Shown: positions 28,186-36,804 of the stretch, piece after piece | How positions within the stretch are numbered: the stretch's first letter is position 1 | How the letters are laid out: each line of letters starts with the position of its first letter | Assembly: GCF_921292975.1 (NCBI RefSeq) | Contig: NZ_CAKLCM010000003.1 | Location: 806,001 to 870,000, forward strand | DNA: 64,000 bases | Direction of reading: 5' to 3' | Origin: Vibrio hippocampi | GTDB taxonomy: Bacteria; Pseudomonadota; Gammaproteobacteria; Enterobacterales; Vibrionaceae | Notes under the pieces: model-generated | The model's database searches: none | Told to the model about the DNA's origin: nothing | Seen by the model: only the letters and a program-made list of their open reading frames with translations | Position numbers and translations under genes: made by a program

Positions 28186-28218
28186 AGAAAAGGGTAGCTA
28201 TCGTAGCTACCCTTTTCT
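28186..28218. terminator. Bidirectional hairpin terminator
   Basis: AGAAAAGGGTAGCTA / TAGCTACCCTTTTCT, a perfect 15-bp stem with a TCG loop, between the rightward ASCH gene and the small leftward gene. The stem ends in A/T runs, suiting either direction. Confidence 0.75.
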
Positions 28219-28236
28219 ATCAATCTGCTATTCGAC

Positions 28237-28389
28237 TTAAGCTTTTTTAAGATCTTTTGCCGGATAAGTTAGTGACATGCCATCGACAGAAACGTGCACG
28301 TAATAACCGCCTGCGCTCAAACCAGTGACTACCATCTGGCCTAGATCGATACCTTTTGTTGCAACAACAACATCATCAATTGAAAACAT
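28237..28389 (-). CDS. Small hypothetical protein, 50 residues
   Basis: ATG 28389 to TAA 28237 (MFSIDDVVVATKGIDLGQMV..., ending DLKKA). AAGC/AAAAG precedes it (AAAAGCT), a moderate Shine-Dalgarno. Beta-rich with a short GLSAGGYYVHVSVDG turn, it resembles small conserved proteins of unknown role. It ends before the hairpin at 28186-28218 and sits downstream of the ion-channel gene on the same strand. Confidence 0.6.
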   Translation of the reverse strand: MFSIDDVVVATKGIDLGQMVVTGLSAGGYYVHVSVDGMSLTYPAKDLKKA

Positions 28390-28514
28390 AGCTTTTACCT
28401 TAAATCAGAGGAGTCACTGCGACTCAACGGCGGCAATTTAAGCAGAGGTTATGCGAGTTTCCTAATCGGATTTTTTATCGTAACGATAACCAATAACACG
28501 CTTTGATATTTGCG

Positions 28515-29171
28515 TTATTTGTCCACCTGCGCAAGGCGCATACTGACTAAGCTCGCCACCATAATGGCAATATAAAAGCTACCTATTATCGACTCCATAA
28601 ACACGAAAAACTGGGCGACAGGAACCGCCGGAGAAATATCACCGTATCCCACGGTTGTTAAGGTGATGAAGCTAAAATAGAGAGCGCTGAACAGATTAGA
28701 AAGCCAAGGTTTCGCCTCTAATCCTACAAACGCATTTGGGAACAATTCTAGAATCAACAGATACATCGTTGCCCAAGCCATCCCCATCAGTAAATAGATG
28801 CAGATAGAACCGACAATATGATTGGTCGTAATGCCTTTATTCGTCACTACCTGATTAAACGCAGAAATAATATGGGACACTAGAAAAACCAGCAAAGCCG
28901 ACAAGGTAATTACCGAGAAGTTGTAATTATCCCAAAATGAAAACATACCCGAGACACTGGCTGTGATGAGTAGCATGCCATACCATGAGCGGTATAACGC
29001 CCTTCCTTGATTAATACCCGCGATTGAGAACGCTAAGGTCACGACAATCAATGTCAATATAACTTCTTGACCCTGAGGGTAAAATTGCTGCGCCAATGCG
29101 CAACCAAAAAATAGCACCAGCAGAGCGCAAAATAGAAAGTAAAAATTATCGTCTTTAGATACCCGAGCCAC
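28515..29171 (-). CDS. Potassium channel-type membrane protein
   Basis: 218 residues with about five or six hydrophobic segments. The pore loop reads TLTTVGYGDISP, with the K+ selectivity filter TVGYGD, followed by a final membrane helix. The N-terminal segments are unusual for a plain two-helix channel and there is no RCK domain visible. GTG 29171 is preferred because AGGAGA lies eight bases upstream. It probably conducts K+ across the inner membrane; gating signal unknown. Confidence 0.85.
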   Translation of the reverse strand: MARVSKDDNFYFLFCALLVLFFGCALAQQFYPQGQEVILTLIVVTLAFSIAGINQGRALYRSWYGMLLITASVSGMFSFWDNYNFSVITLSALLVFLVSHIISAFNQVVTNKGITTNHIVGSICIYLLMGMAWATMYLLILELFPNAFVGLEAKPWLSNLFSALYFSFITLTTVGYGDISPAVPVAQFFVFMESIIGSFYIAIMVASLVSMRLAQVDK

Positions 29172-29274
29172 TAGAAAAGTCTCCTAATTTGATTTGGTCA
29201 TCGAGCATTATACTATGGTCGATGACCAAAACTAATGACGAGTGGTCGTGATAATACCCTTTATAATTCAACTT

Positions 29275-29439
29275 TCAGTAAGGAAGCGGTAAAACCCCTC
29301 GACTAATTGCATCGAACAATAAGACTGCGCCTAATATTGTAAACGCGATATTGCTCATCACACGCTTACTGATTGTTGGCAAACCAGACTTCAACGCTGT
29401 TTTTACCATCACCGACTCCACACTGCTATCAACTGGCAT
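29275..29439 (-). CDS. Small membrane protein, 54 residues
   Basis: ATG 29439 to TGA 29275, start MPVDSSVESVMVKTALKSG. One hydrophobic segment, NIAFTILGAVLLFDAI, covers about residues 30-45. AAGG lies about six bases upstream (AAAAGGTAACTT). It lies between the ProX-like gene and the K+ channel gene, all on the minus strand, with its own gaps on both sides. I do not recognise a family. Confidence 0.6.
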   Translation of the reverse strand: MPVDSSVESVMVKTALKSGLPTISKRVMSNIAFTILGAVLLFDAISRGVLPLPY

Positions 29440-29582
29440 AAGTTACCTTTTATCTTTTTATATTCATGTTTTTAAAGGTATACGTTAACGTGAAAAAAAC
29501 AAGTTTAGTTGCTCTTATACCCAAGCTCACGAAAACAATCGGACAGAGAACGCGGGTTCCGCGCTAACCCTTTAAATATATC

Positions 29583-29616
29583 AACGGCAGTAAGGCGCTT
29601 ATGCCCTACTGCCGTT
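29583..29616 (-). terminator. Hairpin terminator downstream of the ProX-like gene
   Basis: AACGGCAGTA / TACTGCCGTT, a 10-bp stem about 25 bp after the minus-strand ProX-like gene, with an AT-rich stretch after it in the leftward direction. Confidence 0.65.
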
Positions 29617-29638
29617 TGCTTGTTTATACCCAGCAGCG

Positions 29639-30634
29639 TTATAGCGCTGTCTCAATACGTTGAGCGGCTTGAGGAGATACCCAAGGTTTCCAAAGCTCTG
29701 GATAAGTCTCTAAGAAATAAAACATCGCTTCTTCTGCGTCAGCTTGGTTGTCCTCCATCCAAGCCAACAACTGACTCATTTGCTGGTTCGTTAAGCCGCG
29801 TTGCGATAAATATTGGTAGGCAACAGGTTCGCGGGTTGCAAACGACTCGGTGGTAATAGTATGAACTGGCGCGGGTGGGTACATCGTTACCTTGGGTGAC
29901 TCACATTCTGGCTGTGTGGTGCAATTTCTGAATTCTTCAACATCAGTACCGCTACCAAAATCGACCATTACCATCTCATACTTACCCAAAACCGGTGTTG
30001 GAGACCAATAGTAACCAAACCAAGGCTTTTGACGCTCGTAGCTTTTAGCGATAATTCCCGCCAAAGCGGCACCTGAACCTGGGTCAACCATATCAAACCC
30101 TTTCTGCTCCAGTTGCATCGCATTAAATAGATGTTCTGAGGTGATCTGGCAAGTCCAACCGGCTGGGCAGCCATAAAATGCCGATGCCTTTGGGTCCTCA
30201 GGATGTTCAAACAAGTTGGCATGTTTTATCACCCCTTCAATGGTTTTAAGCTCTGGGTACTGCTCAACCATATATTTTGGCACCCAGAAACCCTCTTGCC
30301 CACCATCCACTAATGACTTACCCGCATAGCGTAAACGCTTTTCAGCCACGCCTTTATCCAACGCTTCTTTAATACCATTCGTCCACATTTCTGGGGCAAT
30401 ATCAGGCTGTCCTTTCTCAATCATCGACGTCCCCGTTGGCACGCTATCGCCGGGCACTAATTCAGCACTGCACTGATAGCCCTCATTGAGAATGAATTGA
30501 TCGATATGGGCTAAGAAACTGGCTGAATTCCAGTTCATATCGGCAATCGTTATATCCCCGCACTCTTGAGCGGAAACGGAAAAACAAGCTGCAGACAGCA
30601 GGGTGACGCTTAAAACGGACTGAACGCTTTTCAT
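29639..30634 (-). CDS. Glycine betaine/proline-type ABC substrate-binding protein (ProX/OpuAC-like), orphan
   Basis: 331 residues: signal peptide (VLSVTLLSAACFSVSAQ) then an OpuAC-type lobe with NWNSASFLAHIDQFIL and EMWTNGIKEALDKGV, the aromatic-rich part expected for a quaternary-amine pocket. Two Cys pairs (about residues 25/52 and 161/167) suggest disulfides. Binds compatible solutes or similar quaternary amines. No permease or ATPase gene is adjacent, so the transporter must be elsewhere. A terminator follows. Confidence 0.82.
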   Translation of the reverse strand: MKSVQSVLSVTLLSAACFSVSAQECGDITIADMNWNSASFLAHIDQFILNEGYQCSAELVPGDSVPTGTSMIEKGQPDIAPEMWTNGIKEALDKGVAEKRLRYAGKSLVDGGQEGFWVPKYMVEQYPELKTIEGVIKHANLFEHPEDPKASAFYGCPAGWTCQITSEHLFNAMQLEQKGFDMVDPGSGAALAGIIAKSYERQKPWFGYYWSPTPVLGKYEMVMVDFGSGTDVEEFRNCTTQPECESPKVTMYPPAPVHTITTESFATREPVAYQYLSQRGLTNQQMSQLLAWMEDNQADAEEAMFYFLETYPELWKPWVSPQAAQRIETAL

Positions 30635-30748
30635 CAGTGACTTCCAAACAATAAATGAAAATTAAGTATAGACATCAATGGAATAAGTAAATGGTCAGCA
30701 ACATAAATGTTTACAAAACACATTAACAAGATCACAAAAATTTGGCGG

Positions 30749-30783
30749 AAAAAGCGAAAACGCCACCTGATTTGTGGTGGCGT
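30749..30783 (-). terminator. Hairpin terminator of the QorB-like gene
   Basis: ACGCCACC / GGTGGCGT with an eight-base loop; on the minus strand the stem is followed by TTTTCGCTTTTT. Confidence 0.75.
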
Positions 30784-30814
30784 AAACTTAGTGACAACGT
30801 CACTAGATGAGGTG

Positions 30815-31666
30815 CTAAGTACTAGCTTTAAGCTGACTAAAGTAATCATGCCAGCGGATATGTTCGCGCCCCGTTGCTTGCTGATAGTGACTGGGGTTGT
30901 CAGACTCGCCCAACTGAATACCTTGATAAATACCGCTGATAACCGTGCCAATAAACTCACCGAGCTCGTTAATACGGTCTTGTTTATAGTCCTCAACAGT
31001 CATTGCTTGGTAGCTTAAATTCGTATCGAAAGCCAAATTCATATAACTGGCTAATTGCGCTTGCGTGATAGCTTCACCATTAAGATTGTAAGTATGGCCA
31101 TCGTGTTTGTCTTGGGTCAACATGCAAGCATACGCATGGGCGAGTTCGCTGCGCGTGGTGTATCCACACTTGCCTTCTCCGGCACAATTGATAATAGCCC
31201 CAAGCTTTTTATAGCTTTCGATATATTCAATATCCGGCTCAATATAGATCCCATTGCGACCAATAACCCATTGCAGCCCACTTTCTCTGACATCTTGCTC
31301 TGTTTGACGATTGCTTTGAATAACCGGAGAAAATGCAGTTCCCTGTTCTGCTCCCTGCACACTGGTATAAACCATTTTCTTTACACCAGCCTCCACCGCA
31401 CTATTAATGACGTTTCTATGCTGATCGATACGCTTATCTGGCGCATCCATTCCAGAAACAAGCAAAAGGGTGTCGATACCGACTAAAGAGGCTTTTAGCT
31501 GCTCAGCATCATTATAATCACCCGGTCTTACTTCAACCTGCAAAAATGCCGCTTTGTCTGGCGTTCGGGCAAGCGCTATCACATCACTCGCTGGAACCAT
31601 TTCTTTTAGCGCTTTGACGATGGAAGCACCAAGCTGCCCGCTCGCTGCTGTCACTGCTATTTTCAT
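30815..31666 (-). CDS. NmrA/SDR-type NAD(P)H quinone oxidoreductase (QorB-like)
   Basis: 284 residues with the atypical SDR N-terminus TAASGQLGASIVKAL, a DAEQLKASLVGID acid region, and MVYTSVQG, as in E. coli YtfG/QorB. Probably reduces quinones or acts as a redox sensor. ATG 31666 is preferred: GGAGG sits six bases upstream. Upstream frame starts to 31783 lack support. A GTGACT/AGTCAC inverted repeat (31713-31728) in the promoter region could be an operator for a HxlR- or MarR-type regulator. Confidence 0.82.
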   Translation of the reverse strand: MKIAVTAASGQLGASIVKALKEMVPASDVIALARTPDKAAFLQVEVRPGDYNDAEQLKASLVGIDTLLLVSGMDAPDKRIDQHRNVINSAVEAGVKKMVYTSVQGAEQGTAFSPVIQSNRQTEQDVRESGLQWVIGRNGIYIEPDIEYIESYKKLGAIINCAGEGKCGYTTRSELAHAYACMLTQDKHDGHTYNLNGEAITQAQLASYMNLAFDTNLSYQAMTVEDYKQDRINELGEFIGTVISGIYQGIQLGESDNPSHYQQATGREHIRWHDYFSQLKAST

Positions 31667-31712
31667 GTAAACCTCCGAAGCTTTATATACCCTATGGGTT
31701 ACTTTGATTCTA

Positions 31713-31728
31713 GTGACTAATGAGTCAC
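31713..31728. promoter_or_regulatory. Inverted repeat upstream of the QorB-like gene
   Basis: GTGACT-AATG-AGTCAC, 6-bp arms, about 50 bp before the start codon. A likely site for a local redox regulator, not identified here. Confidence 0.4.
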
Positions 31729-31843
31729 ATGCAATTTGATGGCACCCAATGAGGTACTCTTTTTGGTCAGTTTGTTGTTGCACTGCAACATAGGGGTAAG
31801 CTGACTAAAACGGCAAAAAGCCCTTACTCGGACCTTTTTGATA

Positions 31844-32149
31844 TTATTGGTTGTTTTTAATGTGACTTTTTAGATTCTGCATAAATTGCTTAAAATGCGG
31901 CATAAAGTCTACGAACAGCGGGTGTTTACGATTTTCCATCAACACCGGTCCTAACAGACGCAGAGCTAAACCAACTCGTGTCGCGGTCTGCGTTTCTAAT
32001 CCACTGCCCGTTTTCATTTTCTCAATCACGTTGAGTAAATCTTCACGATCGGAAAACTCCAACTCGACACTGCGCCCTTGTTCGCCTCCAGTGACTTGTT
32101 CTTCAATTGTAATGCGATAGGTATGGTCTTTACGGATAATTTTATTCAT
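31844..32149 (-). CDS. DUF3861 family protein
   Basis: 101 residues of the DUF3861 family: YRITIEEQVTGGEQGRSVEL near the N-terminus and LFVDFMPHFKQFMQNLK at the end, no membrane segment. Function unknown. It is divergent from the MarR gene at 32418 across a region with two matching inverted repeats, so it is probably a MarR target. Confidence 0.82.
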   Translation of the reverse strand: MNKIIRKDHTYRITIEEQVTGGEQGRSVELEFSDREDLLNVIEKMKTGSGLETQTATRVGLALRLLGPVLMENRKHPLFVDFMPHFKQFMQNLKSHIKNNQ

Positions 32150-32176
32150 TACAGTCTCTCACTTATTGTTCATTTG

Positions 32177-32191
32177 GTTGATAACATCAAC
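32177..32191. promoter_or_regulatory. MarR-type operator, site 1
   Basis: GTTGAT-AAC-ATCAAC, perfect 6-bp arms. It shares the TTGA-N5-TCAA frame with the neighbouring site and lies 28 bp before the DUF3861 start. Confidence 0.6.
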
Positions 32192-32204
32192 TATATATTA
32201 TTAA

Positions 32205-32217
32205 TTGACATTGTCAA
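32205..32217. promoter_or_regulatory. MarR-type operator, site 2
   Basis: TTGACA-T-TGTCAA, perfect 6-bp arms, centre about 27 bp from site 1. Both have TTGA...TCAA ends and lie in the divergent MarR/DUF3861 promoter region. Confidence 0.6.
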
Positions 32218-32417
32218 CTACATCACCCAACAAAGTCACTGACATATCATTAGTTAGGGTTGGTTTGATGTGGACCTGAGATGATGAAGGACTGAGTTGA
32301 TAGACGACTGCTACGCATTGATGCAACAAGGGTCACGGTATACAATAAGCGGCAATGTGAACCGTAAAAACTCGGGATAGGTGACAAGATATCGCCAAAT
32401 CTTTTGAGATTAGGATT

Positions 32418-32909
32418 ATGAAAAAAAGTGATAGTGTTGCCCGTATATTAACCAAAACCCAAGATCATTGGCCCGAGTCCGCCGCACAAATTACCCCTGC
32501 AATATTACGGATGCATCGCATTCATACTTATCTACACAAAAATTTAGAGCGAGTGTTAGTACCGTATCAATTGCAAGCGGCTGATTTTAGTGTGCTTGAA
32601 ACCTTGCGAAAGGAAGCGCCGCCACACTGCTTATCCCCTACCCAACTGTATAGCGCGATGCTGTTCAGCTCCGGAGGGTTAACTAAGGTGTTAGGTCGAT
32701 TACAGCAAGCGGATTTGATTCAACGCTTAGACAATCCAAGCGATAAGCGCAGTAAACTGGTTCAATTAACCGCTTGTGGTAAACAATTGATCGACCAAGT
32801 CATCATCAATTTGCACATCAGCGAACAACCCGCGATCAACACACTCTCAAAGCAAGAGCAGCAAACGCTTGATTCACTGCTCACTAAACTGTTAGCTCAC
32901 TGGGAATAA
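32418..32909 (+). CDS. MarR-family transcriptional regulator
   Basis: 163 residues with the MarR winged-helix core: QAADFSVLETL (helix 2), LSPTQLYSAMLFSSGGLTKVLGRLQ (recognition region) and the wing LIQRLDNPSDKRSKLVQLT. Dimerises through the N- and C-terminal helices. Divergent from DUF3861, with two TTGA/TCAA repeats in between; it probably represses itself and DUF3861. Ligand unknown. Confidence 0.88.
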   Translation: MKKSDSVARILTKTQDHWPESAAQITPAILRMHRIHTYLHKNLERVLVPYQLQAADFSVLETLRKEAPPHCLSPTQLYSAMLFSSGGLTKVLGRLQQADLIQRLDNPSDKRSKLVQLTACGKQLIDQVIINLHISEQPAINTLSKQEQQTLDSLLTKLLAHWE

Positions 32910-32939
32910 TTGCCGTAACAAGGTAAGTTTTTCTGATAG

Positions 32940-32965
32940 AAAAAAAGCCTGTAGAAACAGGCTTT
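32940..32965 (-). terminator. Hairpin terminator at the end of the tad operon
   Basis: AAAGCCTGT / ACAGGCTTT with an AGAA loop. On the minus strand it is followed by a T-run, which suits the tad operon; the MarR side has fewer Ts. Confidence 0.75.
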
Positions 32966-32991
32966 AATGATACGTGAGTATGGAGGTGACA

Positions 32992-34404
32992 CTACTGCAT
33001 GCTTAACATGCAAATAAAGCGGTTTTGTTTTGACTGGCTATCAACAATCGCTTGCGTCGTCGCTGAATAAACCTGCCCATTTGCGATCCAATACGAGCCT
33101 GCATCCAACTTATGACTCTTAGCTAAATAGTTGTACACATCCTTGGACGCCAGTTGCGCGGACAATTTTTCCTGACAATACTGATCAGCACGTTGCTGTG
33201 ACAAGTACACCGTCTTTCTCCCCGAATTTTTATGTTCTACTGGAGACAAATAGTGATAAAGCTCGTCCTTATGAATCACCGTGTTGGAATAGTAGTTAGC
33301 GGGTTTAAGTTCGTCGTCATTAGGCTGAATAGACAAGCCACTAAGGATCTGTTTAGTTAAGCTAGAAGCATTTTCAGCGGTTTTTGACTCAGGCTGTTTG
33401 CTTGTTTTGCTGGTCGTTTTCTGACTAGCAAATGGAAAGAAATAGTCGCCATCGTTTTCTAGATTCAACTTCAGTGACTGAGTTTTGCCGCCTTTCACCG
33501 CTTTGACATCGTAAACACCGACATAATTGCCTGAAATCTGTACCTTTTCACCACGACCTACTTTTTGATCATTGATGTAATACTCGGTCCCTTTGGTATT
33601 GGAGCGGAAGACAAAGAAGATCTTCTCTAGACCCAAAGCTTTACGCAATTCAACTTCAAGGTTAGCGTTATAGACACGCTTATACTTTGCATTGACGGTA
33701 TAACTCAAATCGCCACTCATTTTTTGCGTCGCGTCCGTCACCTTAAACGAGTCGATAGCAATACGCTCAGCGCCCCCTTTACCTAACACAAATGAGTTTT
33801 TCATGGAGGTAAGATTGCTATTCACGCAAGCAGAAAGACTCTGTGTAACATCACACTCAATTTGACCGGTTACGGTATCACTCAGCACGGTTCTTGCGCT
33901 GCTGACATGACGGGATTTAATCTGTTCGTAAAGTGATAGCAACTGCTTGTTTTTGGTTCGCGCAAGATGATTGACGTCATTCTGTCCCGTCGCGATGCTT
34001 TCCGTTAAGGTGGCGAGTTCTGTTTCGTTGTTCGCCAATAGCGTCTTTAAGCGCGCGATATTGGCTGACATATTGCGCAAAGTCAGCACTAAAGACTCGT
34101 CATATTGACCTGCAATTAACTGATCTTTCAGTTTTAAACTGTCCGTGTTAACGATATCAATACTATTGGTTAGCTTTATTTTCACTGACTCGATATCGGA
34201 ACTAAGCGTATTATAGTGGCTTACGTTCTGCTCTAAGCCAGTTGCTTGATAGCTGCTTTCATATTGGCGATTAATGTCATCAAGTGCGATTTGCTCATCA
34301 AAATTAATTAACTCTGATGCGCTCGATAGACTGCCATAACTCAAGCAGAGCACAGCGACTAATGATGCTGCTTTAGTATTCAACGTAAAAAGTTTACAAC
34401 TCAC
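32992..34404 (-). CDS. Secreted tad-distal protein with coiled coil and possible PEGA-like domain
   Basis: 470 residues. A hydrophobic N-terminus with a cleavable look (SLVAVLCLSYGSLSSA) is followed by a long helical stretch, about residues 60-165, rich in heptad-like Leu/Ile. Around residues 265-325 there is a short beta domain (EYYINDQKVGRGEKVQI, then GNYVGVYDVKAVKGG) resembling a PEGA motif. A Ser/Thr-rich linker precedes a C-terminal domain with a few Cys (about 420 and 465). Last gene of the tad locus, GTG 34404 with GAGG upstream. No named family; probably a surface or pilus accessory. It is about 155 bp after ompA, so it may have a separate promoter. Confidence 0.7.
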   Translation of the reverse strand: MSCKLFTLNTKAASLVAVLCLSYGSLSSASELINFDEQIALDDINRQYESSYQATGLEQNVSHYNTLSSDIESVKIKLTNSIDIVNTDSLKLKDQLIAGQYDESLVLTLRNMSANIARLKTLLANNETELATLTESIATGQNDVNHLARTKNKQLLSLYEQIKSRHVSSARTVLSDTVTGQIECDVTQSLSACVNSNLTSMKNSFVLGKGGAERIAIDSFKVTDATQKMSGDLSYTVNAKYKRVYNANLEVELRKALGLEKIFFVFRSNTKGTEYYINDQKVGRGEKVQISGNYVGVYDVKAVKGGKTQSLKLNLENDGDYFFPFASQKTTSKTSKQPESKTAENASSLTKQILSGLSIQPNDDELKPANYYSNTVIHKDELYHYLSPVEHKNSGRKTVYLSQQRADQYCQEKLSAQLASKDVYNYLAKSHKLDAGSYWIANGQVYSATTQAIVDSQSKQNRFICMLSMQ

Positions 34405-34559
34405 GCGTGACCTCGTTCCCTAACAATACTGACTTTTTGACTCAAACGGTACGAAATACACCATTTGTCTCATAATATTCCTTAAATAAGGTCACTCAGT
34501 TTAACAAAACCAAATTTCAGTGTCGCCTACTGAGGTGTTAATTATGTCACTTTTCGTCG

Positions 34560-35192
34560 TCACTCTACGACATAGATCAAACTGCGGCGATTTAAACTGC
34601 GTCCGTATTTTGTGCTGTTGTCAGTATGAGGTTGATTTTCGCCAAAGCCTTCCAGCTGTACATTATTACTATGTACGCCTTGATAAATGAGCACACTCGC
34701 GCTGTTACTGGCGCGTAAAATACTTAACTTTTGGTTGTAGGCGTCAGAACCGCTATTATCCGTGTGTCCATCGATTTTCATTTTTAGTGTTGGTTGCGTC
34801 GCTATTTTTTGAGCGACACCTTGCAAGCTTTGCGTTGCGAGTGGTGATAGTTTAGCTTGGTCAAACTTAAAATGAATCGTCGCTACTTGTTTATTGTCCC
34901 TATTGTAAAGGGGTTCATCACTCACAATGTCCAAACAATCTTGGAGGTGAAATTGATTAAAATTTTGACTCAAAATCTGTTCAGATAATCTCGGCGCTTG
35001 TATCTGAGTAATATGTTGTGGATGACCATCGACATGATGCGTCAAAAGATTCACTTGCTTTACTGTACTCACCTGCCTGATCTCGGAAGCGCCTTGGTGG
35101 CAATAACTCTGTCGGTCTAACTCTATGGCAACGCTTTTTCCAGCCCAAAGCAAAGTGAACCCAACCAGTATTCCTGTTTTATGCAAAAGCAT
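34560..35192 (-). CDS. OmpA-family protein of the tad locus
   Basis: 210 residues: signal peptide and a C-terminal OmpA-like peptidoglycan-binding domain (HFKFDQAKLSPLATQSLQGVA, then IDGHTDNSGSDAYNQKLSILRA with the conserved Asp and Arg, and GFGENQPHTDNST). It anchors the envelope at peptidoglycan. The short N-terminal part has two Cys and no beta-barrel, so it is not a full OmpA. It is nine bases downstream of tadG and likely co-transcribed. Confidence 0.88.
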   Translation of the reverse strand: MLLHKTGILVGFTLLWAGKSVAIELDRQSYCHQGASEIRQVSTVKQVNLLTHHVDGHPQHITQIQAPRLSEQILSQNFNQFHLQDCLDIVSDEPLYNRDNKQVATIHFKFDQAKLSPLATQSLQGVAQKIATQPTLKMKIDGHTDNSGSDAYNQKLSILRASNSASVLIYQGVHSNNVQLEGFGENQPHTDNSTKYGRSLNRRSLIYVVE

Positions 35193-35200
35193 ATCGACTC

Positions 35201-36802
35201 CTAATATAACTTAGTCACGCCATTGGTTTTGGCACCTTTGGCGATTAATTCTTCAATTTTTTCAATCAATTCATCGAGATTATTCACATTGATAATATCT
35301 TCGTCGGGCTCTAGTACACAGTCTTGGAATCCACTTTGCGTATCTGCCTCAAAGTCGATACCGATAATGCCGATATACAAGCCTGGTATATTTTCTCGTG
35401 CTTTATCGCACAGCTTGGCGTCGACAAGACCACTGAGCACACCATTATCCGGAGATTCTTGACCATCGCTCAGTATCAACAACATTTTCACTTTGTTGTC
35501 GTACTCTTCTTGTATCTCATCATCGTCGGAGTTTGGATCCCCTTTCGCAAGATATTGAATACCGGTTAAGATCCCTTGAAACGCAGCCGTATTACCACTC
35601 GCAACCATTTCATCAATGGTTTCAAGGTTTGAGATGTTGTTTGTCAGTTCAACATTCCAGAACTGTTTTTGACTTGATTGACCAAAGCCGGAATATAAAT
35701 CGTTATCGTCAATTCGAAACGCAGTGTTTAAATTTGCAGAGCTGTATTTATCCACCATCATCTGACTGACCGACAAATCAAAATCGACATAGTTATAAGT
35801 GTCATAATTGTTGGTTTCGAATTTGTCTTTATTCTTACTGTCATGACGACTGGTCATCACATCTTCAATACGCTTGGCTTGTTGTTGATTATCTTTCTTT
35901 TCAGTATTGTTCTGACCATCACATTTGCTATATCTGTCCGCGCAGTCTTCAATATCGTCATCGTCTTCTACACGCCATTTATCCCAGTCAATATCTTCGT
36001 AGCTATAATCGGATAGCGAATGATTATAGTCGTTGTATCTTAATTGGCTGACAATATACGTATCGTTACTCGTATGCTCTCTAGTGCGTATATTGTACGG
36101 AACAAACGCAATTCTATTATCTAACTTATCACTCGTCGTATCAGCATCATCAGCGCAGCGATCTTCTCCATCTTCATCGAGTTCGGTATTGCTCACAGAG
36201 CTACACAAAATATTTTCCGATACCGCTTCGATCGCTTGTTTTAAATCGGCAATTTTACAACCTGAATTACTGCTATCACAGCTCGACTTTGAATCCCAAT
36301 AACGGTTCATCGAACCAGAGAAATCGGACACAAATACAATATCAATGTTGTTATCGCCTAATAACGTGGGATATTTCTTCGCCGTTGATTGAGCGGCTAA
36401 ATCCTGCTGCTCAGAAAAACTCGGGATAAAATTACTCGCAAACCAAGAGTCATGGGTTGTAATCGAATCCACTTGGTATTGAATGTATTCGAGCAGATCA
36501 TTGTCGTCATCGCGTTCTTGATAGGTACGAGTGATTTCAAATTGGCTTGCATCAATATCACGCACATAAGCATCGACGTAGCCTTGTGCCATTTCGGCAC
36601 TGCTCTCTTCACTATCGGCAATAGTCACCGCTAAAACAGCCGCTTCCGTTGCGTCTTTTAGACGACTCGATTCTTGAACGTAACGGGTTCCCTCGACCGC
36701 CCAGAACGCAAAACCCATAATCGGAACTAAGCTCAATCCCATCCAAATAGCGGCGACTCCGCGCTGCTTGGAAGGTGCGACTGAATATTGTCCTTTCCCC
36801 AC
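35201..36802 (-). CDS. tadG: TadG-like pilus protein with VWA domain
   Basis: 533 residues. The TadE/G-type N-terminus RGVAAIWMGLSLVPIMGFAFWAVEGTRY anchors it in the inner membrane; the rest is a large acidic ectodomain with a VWA fold (MIDAS SDFSGS near residue 155 and ILSDGQESPD near 445). Very Asp/Asn-rich in the middle. TadG is a pseudopilin-like component of the Tad system and the VWA part may bind matrix or surface ligands. The ORF boundary to tadF is two bases. Confidence 0.88.
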   Translation of the reverse strand: MGKGQYSVAPSKQRGVAAIWMGLSLVPIMGFAFWAVEGTRYVQESSRLKDATEAAVLAVTIADSEESSAEMAQGYVDAYVRDIDASQFEITRTYQERDDDNDLLEYIQYQVDSITTHDSWFASNFIPSFSEQQDLAAQSTAKKYPTLLGDNNIDIVFVSDFSGSMNRYWDSKSSCDSSNSGCKIADLKQAIEAVSENILCSSVSNTELDEDGEDRCADDADTTSDKLDNRIAFVPYNIRTREHTSNDTYIVSQLRYNDYNHSLSDYSYEDIDWDKWRVEDDDDIEDCADRYSKCDGQNNTEKKDNQQQAKRIEDVMTSRHDSKNKDKFETNNYDTYNYVDFDLSVSQMMVDKYSSANLNTAFRIDDNDLYSGFGQSSQKQFWNVELTNNISNLETIDEMVASGNTAAFQGILTGIQYLAKGDPNSDDDEIQEEYDNKVKMLLILSDGQESPDNGVLSGLVDAKLCDKARENIPGLYIGIIGIDFEADTQSGFQDCVLEPDEDIINVNNLDELIEKIEELIAKGAKTNGVTKLY

Positions 36803-36804
36803 CC

